A DNA stretch of 5,210 nt from Desulfobacterales bacterium. GTDB lineage: Bacteria; Desulfobacterota; Desulfobulbia; Desulfobulbales; Desulfocapsaceae. Shown here piece by piece: positions 1 through 5,210 of the stretch. Location of the stretch: NCBI GenBank assembly GCA_013042695.1, contig JABDPQ010000513.1, positions 1 to 5,210 on the forward strand, in the 5' to 3' direction. Each line of letters starts with the position of its first letter. Position 1 is the first letter of the stretch. Position numbers and translations under genes: made by a program. Under the pieces are notes generated by a model that saw only the letters and a program-made list of their open reading frames with translations, had not been told where the DNA came from and searched no databases.

Positions 1-37
1 GGGCAGCGTAGTGTTTTACTCCGTTGTTGTGAAAAAA

Positions 38-66
38 TTGTACTAAGATATCTTTTTTTATTATAC
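38..66 (+). promoter_or_regulatory. Weak candidate promoter upstream of rplU
   Basis: The 83 bases before rplU are A+T rich. TATTAT at 59-64 matches the sigma-70 -10 consensus at five of six positions. TTGTAC at 38-43 shares only the TTG of a -35 element, and the 15-base spacing is short. A second possible -35 is TTGTGA at 27-32, but it has no good partner. Transcription of rplU must start here or upstream of the window, and the true promoter may lie outside it. I see no L21-type leader hairpin of the kind known from Firmicutes. This is inference from consensus matching only. Confidence 0.25.
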
Positions 67-83
67 AGAAGGGGTTTACCATA

Positions 84-395
84 ATGTACGCAATAGTCAG
101 GTCCGGAGGAAAACAGTATCAGGTTGCTTCTGGTGACCAGGTAAGAGTTGAAAAAATTGACGGGAAGATTGGTGACACCATCGAGCTCGATGACGTTTTG
201 ATGATAGTGGACGGTGAGCAGGTCACAGTCGGTCAGCCCGTCGTGGAAAACGCCAAAGTCGTTGCTACCATTTCAGAGCAGGGCAAGAACAAGAAAATAA
301 AAGTTTTTAAAAAGAAAAGAAGAAAAGGATATCGCTTGATGAAAGGGCATCGTCAAGCTTACACAGCATTGAAAGTAACTGCTATTACGGCATAG
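84..395 (+). CDS. rplU: 50S ribosomal protein L21
   Basis: This encodes ribosomal protein L21 (bL21), a 103-residue component of the large subunit that binds 23S rRNA. The length equals that of the E. coli protein. The N-terminus MYAIVRSGGKQYQV is the standard L21 opening. The basic C-terminal part (about residues 71-95) carries the family signature: a KKKRRKGYR stretch followed by GHRQAYT. The start is supported by AAGGGG at 69-74, nine bases upstream, and by exact agreement with the family N-terminus. rpmA follows after 53 bases; the rplU-rpmA pairing is nearly universal in bacteria and the two are very likely co-transcribed. Nothing is missing or odd. The identification is certain from sequence alone. 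Confidence 0.98.
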   Translation: MYAIVRSGGKQYQVASGDQVRVEKIDGKIGDTIELDDVLMIVDGEQVTVGQPVVENAKVVATISEQGKNKKIKVFKKKRRKGYRLMKGHRQAYTALKVTAITA

Positions 396-448
396 CACGT
401 TACTCATTAAATTGGTTATTATTGATTAAGAAACATCTGGAGTAGAAT

Positions 449-706
449 ATGGCTCATAAAAAAGCTGGCGGCAGCTCGAGAAACGGTCGAGATAGTATTG
501 GACAAAGGCGGGGCGTCAAAAAGTTCGGTGGAGAACCTGTCAGGGCGGGTAACATCATCGTCAGGCAGCTTGGAACTAAGATTCATCCAGGCACTAATGT
601 TGGTTGTGGCAGAGACTATACCTTGTTTGCCAAAGTAGATGGTGTGGTAAAATTTGAAGCTTTTGGCAAAAACAGAAAAAGAGTAAGCGTTTACCCCGAC
701 GTCTAA
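449..706 (+). CDS. rpmA: 50S ribosomal protein L27
   Basis: This encodes ribosomal protein L27 (bL27), an 85-residue large-subunit protein whose flexible N-terminus reaches the peptidyl transferase centre. It starts MAHKKAGGSSRNGRDS, the classic L27 opening. There is no cleavable N-terminal extension of the Firmicutes type, so no processing protease is implied. The core motifs are seen in order: GVKKFGGEPVRAGNIIVRQ (about residues 22-40), GTKIHPGTNVGCGRDYTLFA (about 42-61), and a basic KNRKRVSVYP tail. The start is fixed by GGAG at 439-442, six bases before ATG. It is downstream of rplU and is followed at once by two hairpin terminators, so it is probably the last gene of a two-gene ribosomal transcript. 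Confidence 0.98.
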   Translation: MAHKKAGGSSRNGRDSIGQRRGVKKFGGEPVRAGNIIVRQLGTKIHPGTNVGCGRDYTLFAKVDGVVKFEAFGKNRKRVSVYPDV

Positions 707-716
707 GAACGGAAAT

Positions 717-741
717 AGAACTGCATTCATGTGCAGTTTTT
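717..741 (+). terminator. First hairpin after rpmA, probable weak intrinsic terminator
   Basis: A perfect 7-bp inverted repeat, AACTGCA at 719-725 and TGCAGTT at 732-738, encloses a 6-base loop. A G-T and an A-T pair can lengthen the stem to 717/740. The 3' arm runs into five T residues (737-741). It begins ten bases after the rpmA stop codon. The stem is short and only partly G+C rich, so it may terminate partially or protect the 3' end of the rplU-rpmA message. A stronger terminator follows 10 bases later. Confidence 0.6.
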
Positions 742-751
742 ACTATACTTG

Positions 752-790
752 ACTCGACTTCTACTTCATGTAGCGGTCGAGTTTTTTTTT
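752..790 (+). terminator. Strong intrinsic terminator after rpmA
   Basis: ACTCGAC at 752-758 pairs perfectly with GTCGAGT at 776-782. An inner stem, CTAC at 761-764 with GTAG at 770-773, closes a 5-base loop. One G-T wobble and one mismatch separate the two stems. The 3' arm runs straight into nine T residues (782-790). This is a textbook Rho-independent terminator on the + strand. It should end the rplU-rpmA transcript and separate it from obg. Confidence 0.92.
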
Positions 791-853
791 GCTCTGACTG
801 CCACGACAACGTAACTGCTTAGAGGGCGATAGAACGTCTACTCGCTATGCGTC

Positions 854-889
854 TTATTGGCTTATTGGCTCCGGCTAATAAAAATAGCC
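854..889 (+). repeat. Tandem 8-base repeat and alternative hairpins upstream of obg
   Basis: TTATTGGC occurs twice in immediate tandem (854-861 and 862-869). The second copy pairs over 8 bp (one G-T wobble) with GCTAATAA at 874-881, closing a TCCG loop of the stable UNCG class between C and G. A competing 5-bp stem, GGCTA at 873-877 with TAGCC at 885-889, uses the same bases, so the two folds exclude each other. The first repeat copy could also replace the second in the long stem. There is no T tract directly after either hairpin, so neither is a classical terminator. Whether this is transcribed depends on where obg transcription starts; it may be read-through leader or upstream DNA. Confidence 0.5.
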
Positions 890-898
890 TGATATAGT
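890..898 (+). promoter_or_regulatory. Candidate extended -10 promoter for obg operon
   Basis: TGATATAGT at 890-898 fits the extended -10 form TGnTATAAT with one mismatch. I find no good -35 hexamer at the usual distance, which extended -10 promoters can tolerate. Initiation about seven bases downstream would fall in the T tract at 901-909 and leave a leader of roughly 20 bases before the obg start codon at 925. A promoter is expected here because a strong terminator lies upstream. The exact element is inference from consensus matching. Confidence 0.45.
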
Positions 899-924
899 CG
901 TTTTTTTTTAAAACAAGGTAAGAA

Positions 925-1950
925 ATGTCTTTTGTAGATCAGGCAAAATTTTTCGTAAAAGGTGGCGATGGCGGTAATGGCTGCGTCAGTTTCAGGCGAG
1001 AGAAATATGTGCCGAGAGGTGGGCCAAACGGCGGAGATGGAGGCAAGGGTGGGGATGTCATTATCAGAGCAGCAAAACACTTGCACTCATTAATCGATTT
1101 TAAATATAAATCTCACTTCAAGGCAGAACGTGGTATGCATGGGCTGGGAAAGGACATGCATGGCAGGAGTGGCAAACATTACACCCTTGAAGTACCTATC
1201 GGTTCTGTGATCAAAGATGCAGATACCGATCGCGTCATAGTCGATTTGATCGCTGATGGGCATGAAGTCATCGTTGCCGCTGGGGGGAGCGGCGGTCTTG
1301 GCAATGCACATTTTGCCAGTGGGGCAAATAGAACGCCCCGGTATTCGACAAAAGGTAAAACTGGCGAAGAAAAATGGCTTAAAATTGAACTTAAACTCAT
1401 TGCGGATGTTGGTCTTGTCGGGCTGCCTAATGCCGGAAAATCAAGCATATTAGCAAGGTTATCTGCTGCTAATCCGAAGATAGCCGATTATCCGTTTACC
1501 ACGCTTGAACCTCAACTTGGCGTCTTACACCAAAAATACTTTGATCCCTGCATAATTGCCGATATCCCTGGTCTCATCGAAGGTGCTCATCAAGGATTAG
1601 GACTTGGGCACTCATTTTTGAGGCATATAGAAAGAACCTCAATAATTCTCCATGTTCTTGATATTTCGGTTGATAAACATTACGAAAATTTTAAGATTAT
1701 AGAAGATGAGCTGTTTTCATACAAAAAAGAGCTTGCTGATCGTGTGAAGATTGTTGTTTTGAATAAAATCGATCTTGTCGATGCGGACATGGTAAAAGAA
1801 ATTGCAGAAGAGTATCTTGGTTATGGGGTAACAACGGCGTGTGTCTCTGCTAAGACAGGTGAAGGAATAGAGCGGCTCAAAGATGAATTGATTGCCAGTT
1901 TGGAAGGCGCGAAGACGAGCCGAGATGAATATCAGGAGCCTATCACATGA
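925..1950 (+). CDS. obg: Obg family GTPase (ribosome assembly, stress response)
   Basis: This is the conserved P-loop GTPase Obg (CgtA/ObgE), which acts in 50S subunit maturation and is linked to (p)ppGpp signalling. It has 341 residues. Residues 1-158 form the glycine-rich Obg fold: an FVDQAKFFVKGGDGGNGCVSF opening, then GGPNGGDGGKGGDV and GGLGNAHFASGANRTPR. The G domain follows: G1 GLPNAGKS (166-173), G2 in YPFTTL (189-194), G3 DIPG (213-216), G4 NKID (280-283), G5 SAK (308-310). The protein ends soon after G5, so the variable C-terminal OCT domain is absent, as in many relatives. In-frame ATGCATGG repeats at 1135 and 1156 give two MHG tripeptides seven residues apart in the glycine-rich domain. 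AAGG at 915-918 is a modest ribosome binding site. The stop overlaps the proB start, so the two are probably translationally coupled. Confidence 0.97.
   Translation: MSFVDQAKFFVKGGDGGNGCVSFRREKYVPRGGPNGGDGGKGGDVIIRAAKHLHSLIDFKYKSHFKAERGMHGLGKDMHGRSGKHYTLEVPIGSVIKDADTDRVIVDLIADGHEVIVAAGGSGGLGNAHFASGANRTPRYSTKGKTGEEKWLKIELKLIADVGLVGLPNAGKSSILARLSAANPKIADYPFTTLEPQLGVLHQKYFDPCIIADIPGLIEGAHQGLGLGHSFLRHIERTSIILHVLDISVDKHYENFKIIEDELFSYKKELADRVKIVVLNKIDLVDADMVKEIAEEYLGYGVTTACVSAKTGEGIERLKDELIASLEGAKTSRDEYQEPIT
1934..1938 (+). promoter_or_regulatory. Ribosome binding site deciding the proB start
   Basis: AGGAG lies inside the last codons of obg, eight bases before the ATG at 1947. It supports starting proB within the ATGA overlap. 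A second perfect GGAGG at 1967-1971 lies inside proB, but no ATG, GTG or TTG follows it at a usable distance in frame, so it does not define another start. Confidence 0.75.
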
Positions 1951-3104
1951 CAGGTGAGTTATCCTTGGAGGAAGGATTATATTTTCGTCAGACATTATTT
2001 GACCGAGCACGCCGAATTGTTGTCAAGGTTGGAAGTGCTGTTCTCACTGATAAAAATGATATTGCCCTTGATGTTGTCAATAATATCGCCAAAGAAATAT
2101 CTTTTTTACACAACAGTGGAAGAGAAGTGATCATCGTTAGTTCTGGAGCAGTAGCCGCAGGCCGAAGAAAAATTAGCTACAGCAGCATGTTAGAGCCGGG
2201 GATCAAGGAAAAGCAGGCACTTGCCGCCATTGGTCAGTCTTATCTGATGCAAACCTATGACAAGGTGTTTGCATCCTACGATAAATCAATAGCTCAAATC
2301 TTACTGACCCATTCTGACCTTACCAAAAGAAGACGTTATCTCAACATCAGAAATACGCTTTTTACCTTGCTAAAACTTGGTGTAATTCCAATAATTAATG
2401 AAAATGATTCAGTATCGGTTCAAGAACTTAGATTTGGGGATAATGACACACTTGGCGCACACATCACCAATCTTATTGAAGCTGATATGTTTATCTGTCT
2501 TACCGATGTAATTGGGTTATATACGGGTAATCCGATGACAGACTCAAACGCGCAGCCAATTTATACCGTTACTGAAATTACCCCTGAGATAGAAGCGATG
2601 GCTGGTAATGTAGAGAGTGCATTGGGTACCGGTGGCATGCAATCAAAAATAAAGGCTGCTAAAATTGTCTCGACGGGAGGAGGGAGTTCATTTATTGGGC
2701 CTGGCAAAGAAGAGGGAATTTTGCAGAAATTGTTCAGCGGTCAAATGATCGGCACTTTTTTTCTGCCGTATCAAGAACGGATGCAGAGTCGGAAAAGATG
2801 GATCGCTTCCGTGTTACATCCAAAAGGAGTACTCACCCTCGATGATGGAGCCTGTTCAGCTTTGTTAAAGAGCGGCAAAAGTTTGCTGCCATCGGGGATA
2901 TTGCGTGTCGAAGGAACGTTCGGAGTAGGAGACGCTGTTCATTGCGCCAATAATAATGGCCAGTTGATCGCTGTCGGTTTGATTAATTACAACTCTGAGG
3001 ATACCGCAAAAATCATCGGGCAGCACTCTCAGAAGATAGCTGAAATATTAGGGTATAAAGACAGTGATGAGGTTTTGCACCGCGATAATTTAGTAATTTT
3101 GTAA
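1947..3104 (+). CDS. proB: Glutamate 5-kinase
   Basis: ProB phosphorylates the gamma-carboxyl of glutamate with ATP, the first and usually proline-inhibited step of proline synthesis in the cytoplasm. The 385-residue product has the two-domain form. The amino-acid kinase domain (about residues 22-272) shows VVKVGSAVLTD (25-35), VSSGAVAAG (64-72), INENDSV (150-156), FGDNDTLGAH (163-172), LTDVIGLYTGNP (185-196) and GTGGMQSKIKAA (227-238). The PUA domain (about 283-365) begins RKRWI and includes GACSALLKSGKSLLPSGI; NYNS and the C-terminal ILGY and HRD are conserved. About 20 residues precede the usual family start, but no other ATG is available before residue 81. The segment after the GTGGM motif (residues 239-256) is more divergent than usual, with an extra glycine-rich run. 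The start overlaps the obg stop; proA follows after 27 bases. Confidence 0.97.
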   Translation: MTGELSLEEGLYFRQTLFDRARRIVVKVGSAVLTDKNDIALDVVNNIAKEISFLHNSGREVIIVSSGAVAAGRRKISYSSMLEPGIKEKQALAAIGQSYLMQTYDKVFASYDKSIAQILLTHSDLTKRRRYLNIRNTLFTLLKLGVIPIINENDSVSVQELRFGDNDTLGAHITNLIEADMFICLTDVIGLYTGNPMTDSNAQPIYTVTEITPEIEAMAGNVESALGTGGMQSKIKAAKIVSTGGGSSFIGPGKEEGILQKLFSGQMIGTFFLPYQERMQSRKRWIASVLHPKGVLTLDDGACSALLKSGKSLLPSGILRVEGTFGVGDAVHCANNNGQLIAVGLINYNSEDTAKIIGQHSQKIAEILGYKDSDEVLHRDNLVIL

Positions 3105-3131
3105 CCCCTCGATACAAAGTGGAGGCAGTCA

Positions 3132-4400
3132 ATGAATCAAGCAGCGTCTTATGAGAAGGTGATTGAAGAGATGGCAGAGCGGGCAAAACATGCTTCTCGT
3201 TCACTTGCAAATCTTTCTAGCGATAAGAAGAACACGATTCTGCATCAGGTTGCTGAAATCTTATCTGAGCGGAAATCAGCTATTCAGGCTGAGAACACCA
3301 AAGACCTTCAAGCCGGCAAGATGAATGGCCTATCAGAAGCGATGCTCGATCGACTTGCACTGACAGACATGGTTATCCAGAGTATGAGGGACGGATTGTT
3401 TGAGGTCATGAACCTGCCTGATCCGATTGGCCAGGTGACTGAAATGGTGAAACGGCCTAACGATTTGCTTGTCGGTCGAATGAGAGTGCCTCTTGGGGTC
3501 ATTGGCATGATATATGAGTCTCGACCCAATGTGACAATCGATGCTGCGGCGCTGTGTCTTAAAACAGGAAATAGTGTCATTCTCCGAGGCGGCTCGGAAG
3601 CAATTTACTCAAATCTCGCCTTGGCTTCAGTGCTGCAGGATGCCCTTTCCAAAGTTGGCGTGGATCCTGATGCCGTTCAGGTTGTGCCGATTACAGACCG
3701 GGGTGCGGTAACCTCTTTACTGAACCAGGAGTCTGCCATAGACCTTATTATTCCACGGGGAGGAGAAGGGCTCATCAGGTTTGTCGCTGAGAATTCCAGA
3801 ATACCAGTTCTCAAACATTACAAAGGGGTCTGCCATATTTATGTTGATCAGGACGCTGATCTAAAAAAAGCAACGCCGATTATTATCAACAGTAAAGTGC
3901 AGCGTCCAGGTGTCTGTAATGCCCTTGAGGGTCTCCTGATCCATCGCCATTTAGCAGGCACGTATTTGCCTGAAATTGCCGATGCGCTTGATCAGGCAGG
4001 TGTGACTATGGTCGGCTGTTCGGTAGCTGTAACGAAAAGCTCCCTGATACACCCGGCTGCCGAAAGTGATTGGGGAACAGAGTTTCTCGATTTGAAAATC
4101 TGTATCAAAGTGGTTGAATCTGCTCAAGAGGCCAAGGATTATATCGATCGCTATGGATCTCAGCATACTGAATCCATTATTACCGAGAACTACTCTGCTG
4201 CAAAAGATTTTATTGAAACGGTCGATGCCTCTGCAGTCATGGTAAACAGTTCAACTCGCTTTAACGACGGAGGGCAGCTGGGGCTGGGAACAGAAATTGG
4301 TATCAGCACCACAAAATTACATGCCTATGGGCCTATGGGACTTGAAGAGCTGACGACCAGAAAATTCGTTGTTTATGGAACAGGTCAGGTAAGAGATTAA
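3132..4400 (+). CDS. proA: Glutamate-5-semialdehyde dehydrogenase (gamma-glutamyl phosphate reductase)
   Basis: ProA reduces gamma-glutamyl phosphate with NADPH to glutamate-5-semialdehyde, which cyclizes to the precursor reduced by ProC. It belongs to the aldehyde dehydrogenase superfamily; the 422 residues are close to the family norm (about 415-420). Visible motifs are VPLGVIGMIYESRPNVT (119-135), LKTGNSVILRGGSEA (143-157), IPRGGEGLI (207-215), QRPGVCNALE with the predicted catalytic Cys262 (257-266), GSQHTESIIT (342-351) and VNSSTRFNDGGQLGLGTEIG (371-390), ending in KFVVYGTGQVRD. GGAGG at 3121-3125, six bases before ATG, fixes the start. ProA works with ProB, possibly as a complex that protects the labile acyl phosphate; adjacent genes fit this. 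The stop overlaps the nadD start by one base. proC, the last pathway enzyme, is not in this window. Confidence 0.98.
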   Translation: MNQAASYEKVIEEMAERAKHASRSLANLSSDKKNTILHQVAEILSERKSAIQAENTKDLQAGKMNGLSEAMLDRLALTDMVIQSMRDGLFEVMNLPDPIGQVTEMVKRPNDLLVGRMRVPLGVIGMIYESRPNVTIDAAALCLKTGNSVILRGGSEAIYSNLALASVLQDALSKVGVDPDAVQVVPITDRGAVTSLLNQESAIDLIIPRGGEGLIRFVAENSRIPVLKHYKGVCHIYVDQDADLKKATPIIINSKVQRPGVCNALEGLLIHRHLAGTYLPEIADALDQAGVTMVGCSVAVTKSSLIHPAAESDWGTEFLDLKICIKVVESAQEAKDYIDRYGSQHTESIITENYSAAKDFIETVDASAVMVNSSTRFNDGGQLGLGTEIGISTTKLHAYGPMGLEELTTRKFVVYGTGQVRD

Positions 4401-5044
4401 TGTCTGTCGTTGGTTTGTTAGGGGGAACTTTCAATCCTGTACATAACGGTCATCTTCAACTCGCTGAGGGTGCACTAATAGAGGGAGGTTTGGACAGCAT
4501 CATGTTTATCCCTGCTGCCCATCCACCTCACAAGGGTGAATTTAACATAATAGCTGTTCAGCATCGACTGAGAATGCTTCAACTTGCCGTGTCCGGATAT
4601 GAGTACTATCACGTTTCCACACTTGAGCTCGATCGTTCGCATCCATCATATACGATTCATACGCTAAATACTCTCAGAGACATAACTGAGATCGACACGG
4701 TCTATCATTTTATTATTGGTGGTGATGCATTTTTGGAAATTGAGACCTGGTTTCATTGGCAGGAGGTAATTCACACAACAAACTTTATGCTGGCCCATCG
4801 ATCGGGACATGCACATGATGACGTTGAATTTCTTCTGGTGCGCAACGGGTTTGCACCGCTTGATGATGATCAAAAGATCTGGAAACATCATCAGTATGGT
4901 AATGTTGTCCGATTTCTTATATGCCAGATAGATGATATCTCCTCAAGTGATATAAGGAAATTGCGGTCATCTAAAAAGCCCTGGAATCATTTAGTTCCCA
5001 ATTCCGTTGGCCGCTACATTGTAAACAATTCCCTCTATTGTTGA
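4400..5044 (+). CDS. nadD: Nicotinate-nucleotide adenylyltransferase
   Basis: NadD transfers AMP from ATP to nicotinate mononucleotide, giving nicotinate adenine dinucleotide, the immediate precursor amidated to NAD by NadE. The 214-residue protein is of normal length. It shows the nucleotidyltransferase HxGH-type motif in GGTFNPVHNGH (8-18), then PPHK (42-45), a substrate-binding SYTIHTL (83-89), FIIGGDAFLEIETW (104-117) and the C-terminal ISSSDIRK (180-187), where family members commonly have ISSTxIR. The serine for threonine swap is mild. The ATG shares a base with the proA stop (TAATG), and AGG/AAGAG at 4387-4395 serves as a modest ribosome binding site, implying translational coupling. 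It appears to be the last gene of the obg-proB-proA-nadD run. In related bacteria rsfS often comes next; here about 110 non-coding bases intervene. Confidence 0.96.
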   Translation: MSVVGLLGGTFNPVHNGHLQLAEGALIEGGLDSIMFIPAAHPPHKGEFNIIAVQHRLRMLQLAVSGYEYYHVSTLELDRSHPSYTIHTLNTLRDITEIDTVYHFIIGGDAFLEIETWFHWQEVIHTTNFMLAHRSGHAHDDVEFLLVRNGFAPLDDDQKIWKHHQYGNVVRFLICQIDDISSSDIRKLRSSKKPWNHLVPNSVGRYIVNNSLYC

Positions 5045-5045
5045 T

Positions 5046-5057
5046 GAATAATTATTC
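5046..5057. repeat. Perfect 12-base palindrome after nadD
   Basis: GAATAATTATTC is its own reverse complement and starts two bases after the nadD stop codon. It lacks a loop and a T tract, so it is not a classical terminator. It could be a protein-binding site or a chance product of A+T-rich DNA; I favour chance slightly. Confidence 0.35.
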
Positions 5058-5090
5058 GTACAATATCTGTAAGATAGAATCTACCGCGAC

Positions 5091-5127
5091 TAATTGACTT
5101 TGATTTCTGCTCAATTAACGATAGAAT
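5091..5127 (+). promoter_or_regulatory. Candidate promoter with overlapping inverted repeat
   Basis: TTGATT at 5100-5105 and TAGAAT at 5122-5127, 16 bases apart, resemble a sigma-70 promoter (four and five of six matches). The -35 lies between the arms of a perfect inverted repeat, TAATTGA at 5091-5097 and TCAATTA at 5111-5117, whose arm centres are 20 bases apart, about two DNA turns. That spacing would suit a dimeric regulator, though the arms could also form a weak hairpin. GATAGAAT also occurs upstream at 5073-5080. Apart from these sites and the palindrome at 5046-5057, I see no gene or clear terminator in 5045-5156. Confidence 0.35.
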
Positions 5128-5156
5128 AACAATTACTTTAACTGTTTTTATTGGCA

Positions 5157-5210
5157 ATGAAGGCAAGAGAATCATCGGATAAGTATGGCTCGAAAAAGAA
5201 GAATAGCTTC
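5157..5210 (+). CDS. Possible start of a downstream gene, cut by the window edge
   Basis: Two frames remain open to the end. One starts at ATG 5157 and reads MKARESSDKYGSKKKNSF; the other starts at ATG 5185 and reads MARKRRIA. Neither has a convincing ribosome binding site: the bases before 5157 are T rich, and the AAGGCAAGAGA run at 5160-5170 is too far from 5185. Both N-termini are very basic and too short to assign. From gene order in related bacteria, rsfS (ribosomal silencing factor) is a plausible next gene; another gene is equally possible. The promoter-like sequence at 5100-5127 would suit either start. The given start is the longer option, not a firm choice. Confidence 0.3.
   Translation, partial: MKARESSDKYGSKKKNSF

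Noticed and set aside
419..730. Long reverse-strand reading frames opposite rpmA and into the gap (419-730 and 594-809)
   Set aside because: They mirror the L27 gene and its terminator, have no recognisable protein features, and lie opposite a certain coding region.
791..924. Possible small RNA ending in the T tract at 901-909
   Set aside because: No stable hairpin abuts the T tract; the nearest stem ends 11 bases earlier, and I found no matching arm for the bases just before it apart from a 4-5 bp long-range match.
1135..1163. Direct repeat ATGCATGG in obg as a possible recombination or regulatory repeat
   Set aside because: The copies are in frame and encode glycine-containing tripeptides where the Obg glycine-rich fold already has spaced glycines, so coding constraint plus chance explains them.
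925..1950. Obg truncated at its C-terminus
   Set aside because: It ends after the G5 motif without the OCT domain, but that domain is variable and absent in many bacteria; the following ATGA overlap with proB shows an intact gene end.
1227..4804. CGATCG occurs five times (1227, 3347, 4145, 4630, 4799), above the one or so expected
   Set aside because: All copies lie inside conserved coding sequence in different codon contexts, the longer HIP1 form GCGATCGC is absent, and five sites are too few to claim enrichment without genome-wide counts.
1..5210. Mobile element, CRISPR, phage or defence system
   Set aside because: No transposase, integrase, repeat-spacer array or tRNA is visible; all space is taken by conserved housekeeping genes in an expected order.

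Overview
The window is an ordinary, densely packed bacterial chromosomal segment with six complete housekeeping genes, all on the + strand: rplU (L21), rpmA (L27), obg (ribosome-assembly GTPase), proB and proA (first two enzymes of proline synthesis) and nadD (NAD synthesis). A seventh reading frame may begin at the right edge. The order L21-L27-Obg-ProB-ProA-NadD is, as I recall it, typical of the former Deltaproteobacteria (Geobacter and Desulfobulbales-type sulfate reducers). The moderate base composition and protein style fit a Desulfobulbales-like Desulfobacterota member. This assignment is inference from gene order, not a database match.

Layout. Bases 1-83 are a short leader before rplU with a weak promoter-like sequence. 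rplU and rpmA follow with a 53-base spacer. After rpmA come two hairpins in a row (717-741 and 752-790); the second is a textbook intrinsic terminator. The rest of the gap (791-924) holds a tandem 8-base repeat, a UNCG-loop hairpin, an extended -10 promoter candidate and a T tract just before obg. From obg to nadD the genes are tightly packed: obg/proB overlap in ATGA, proB-proA are 27 bases apart with a strong ribosome binding site, and proA/nadD overlap by one base in TAATG. This looks like one obg-proB-proA-nadD operon, separated from the ribosomal-protein pair. After nadD, about 110 A+T-rich non-coding bases carry inverted repeats and a second promoter candidate.

How the genes work together: L21 and L27 are large-subunit proteins, and Obg acts in maturation of that same subunit and in the (p)ppGpp-linked stress response. 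ProB and ProA convert glutamate to glutamate-5-semialdehyde, the precursor of proline. NadD adenylylates nicotinate mononucleotide on the way to NAD; its product pathway also supplies the NADPH used by ProA. The proteins have their expected lengths and key motifs, and I see no frameshift, mobile element, CRISPR array, RNA gene or novel system. The points worth a second look are regulatory: the double terminator, the obg leader, and the region after nadD.
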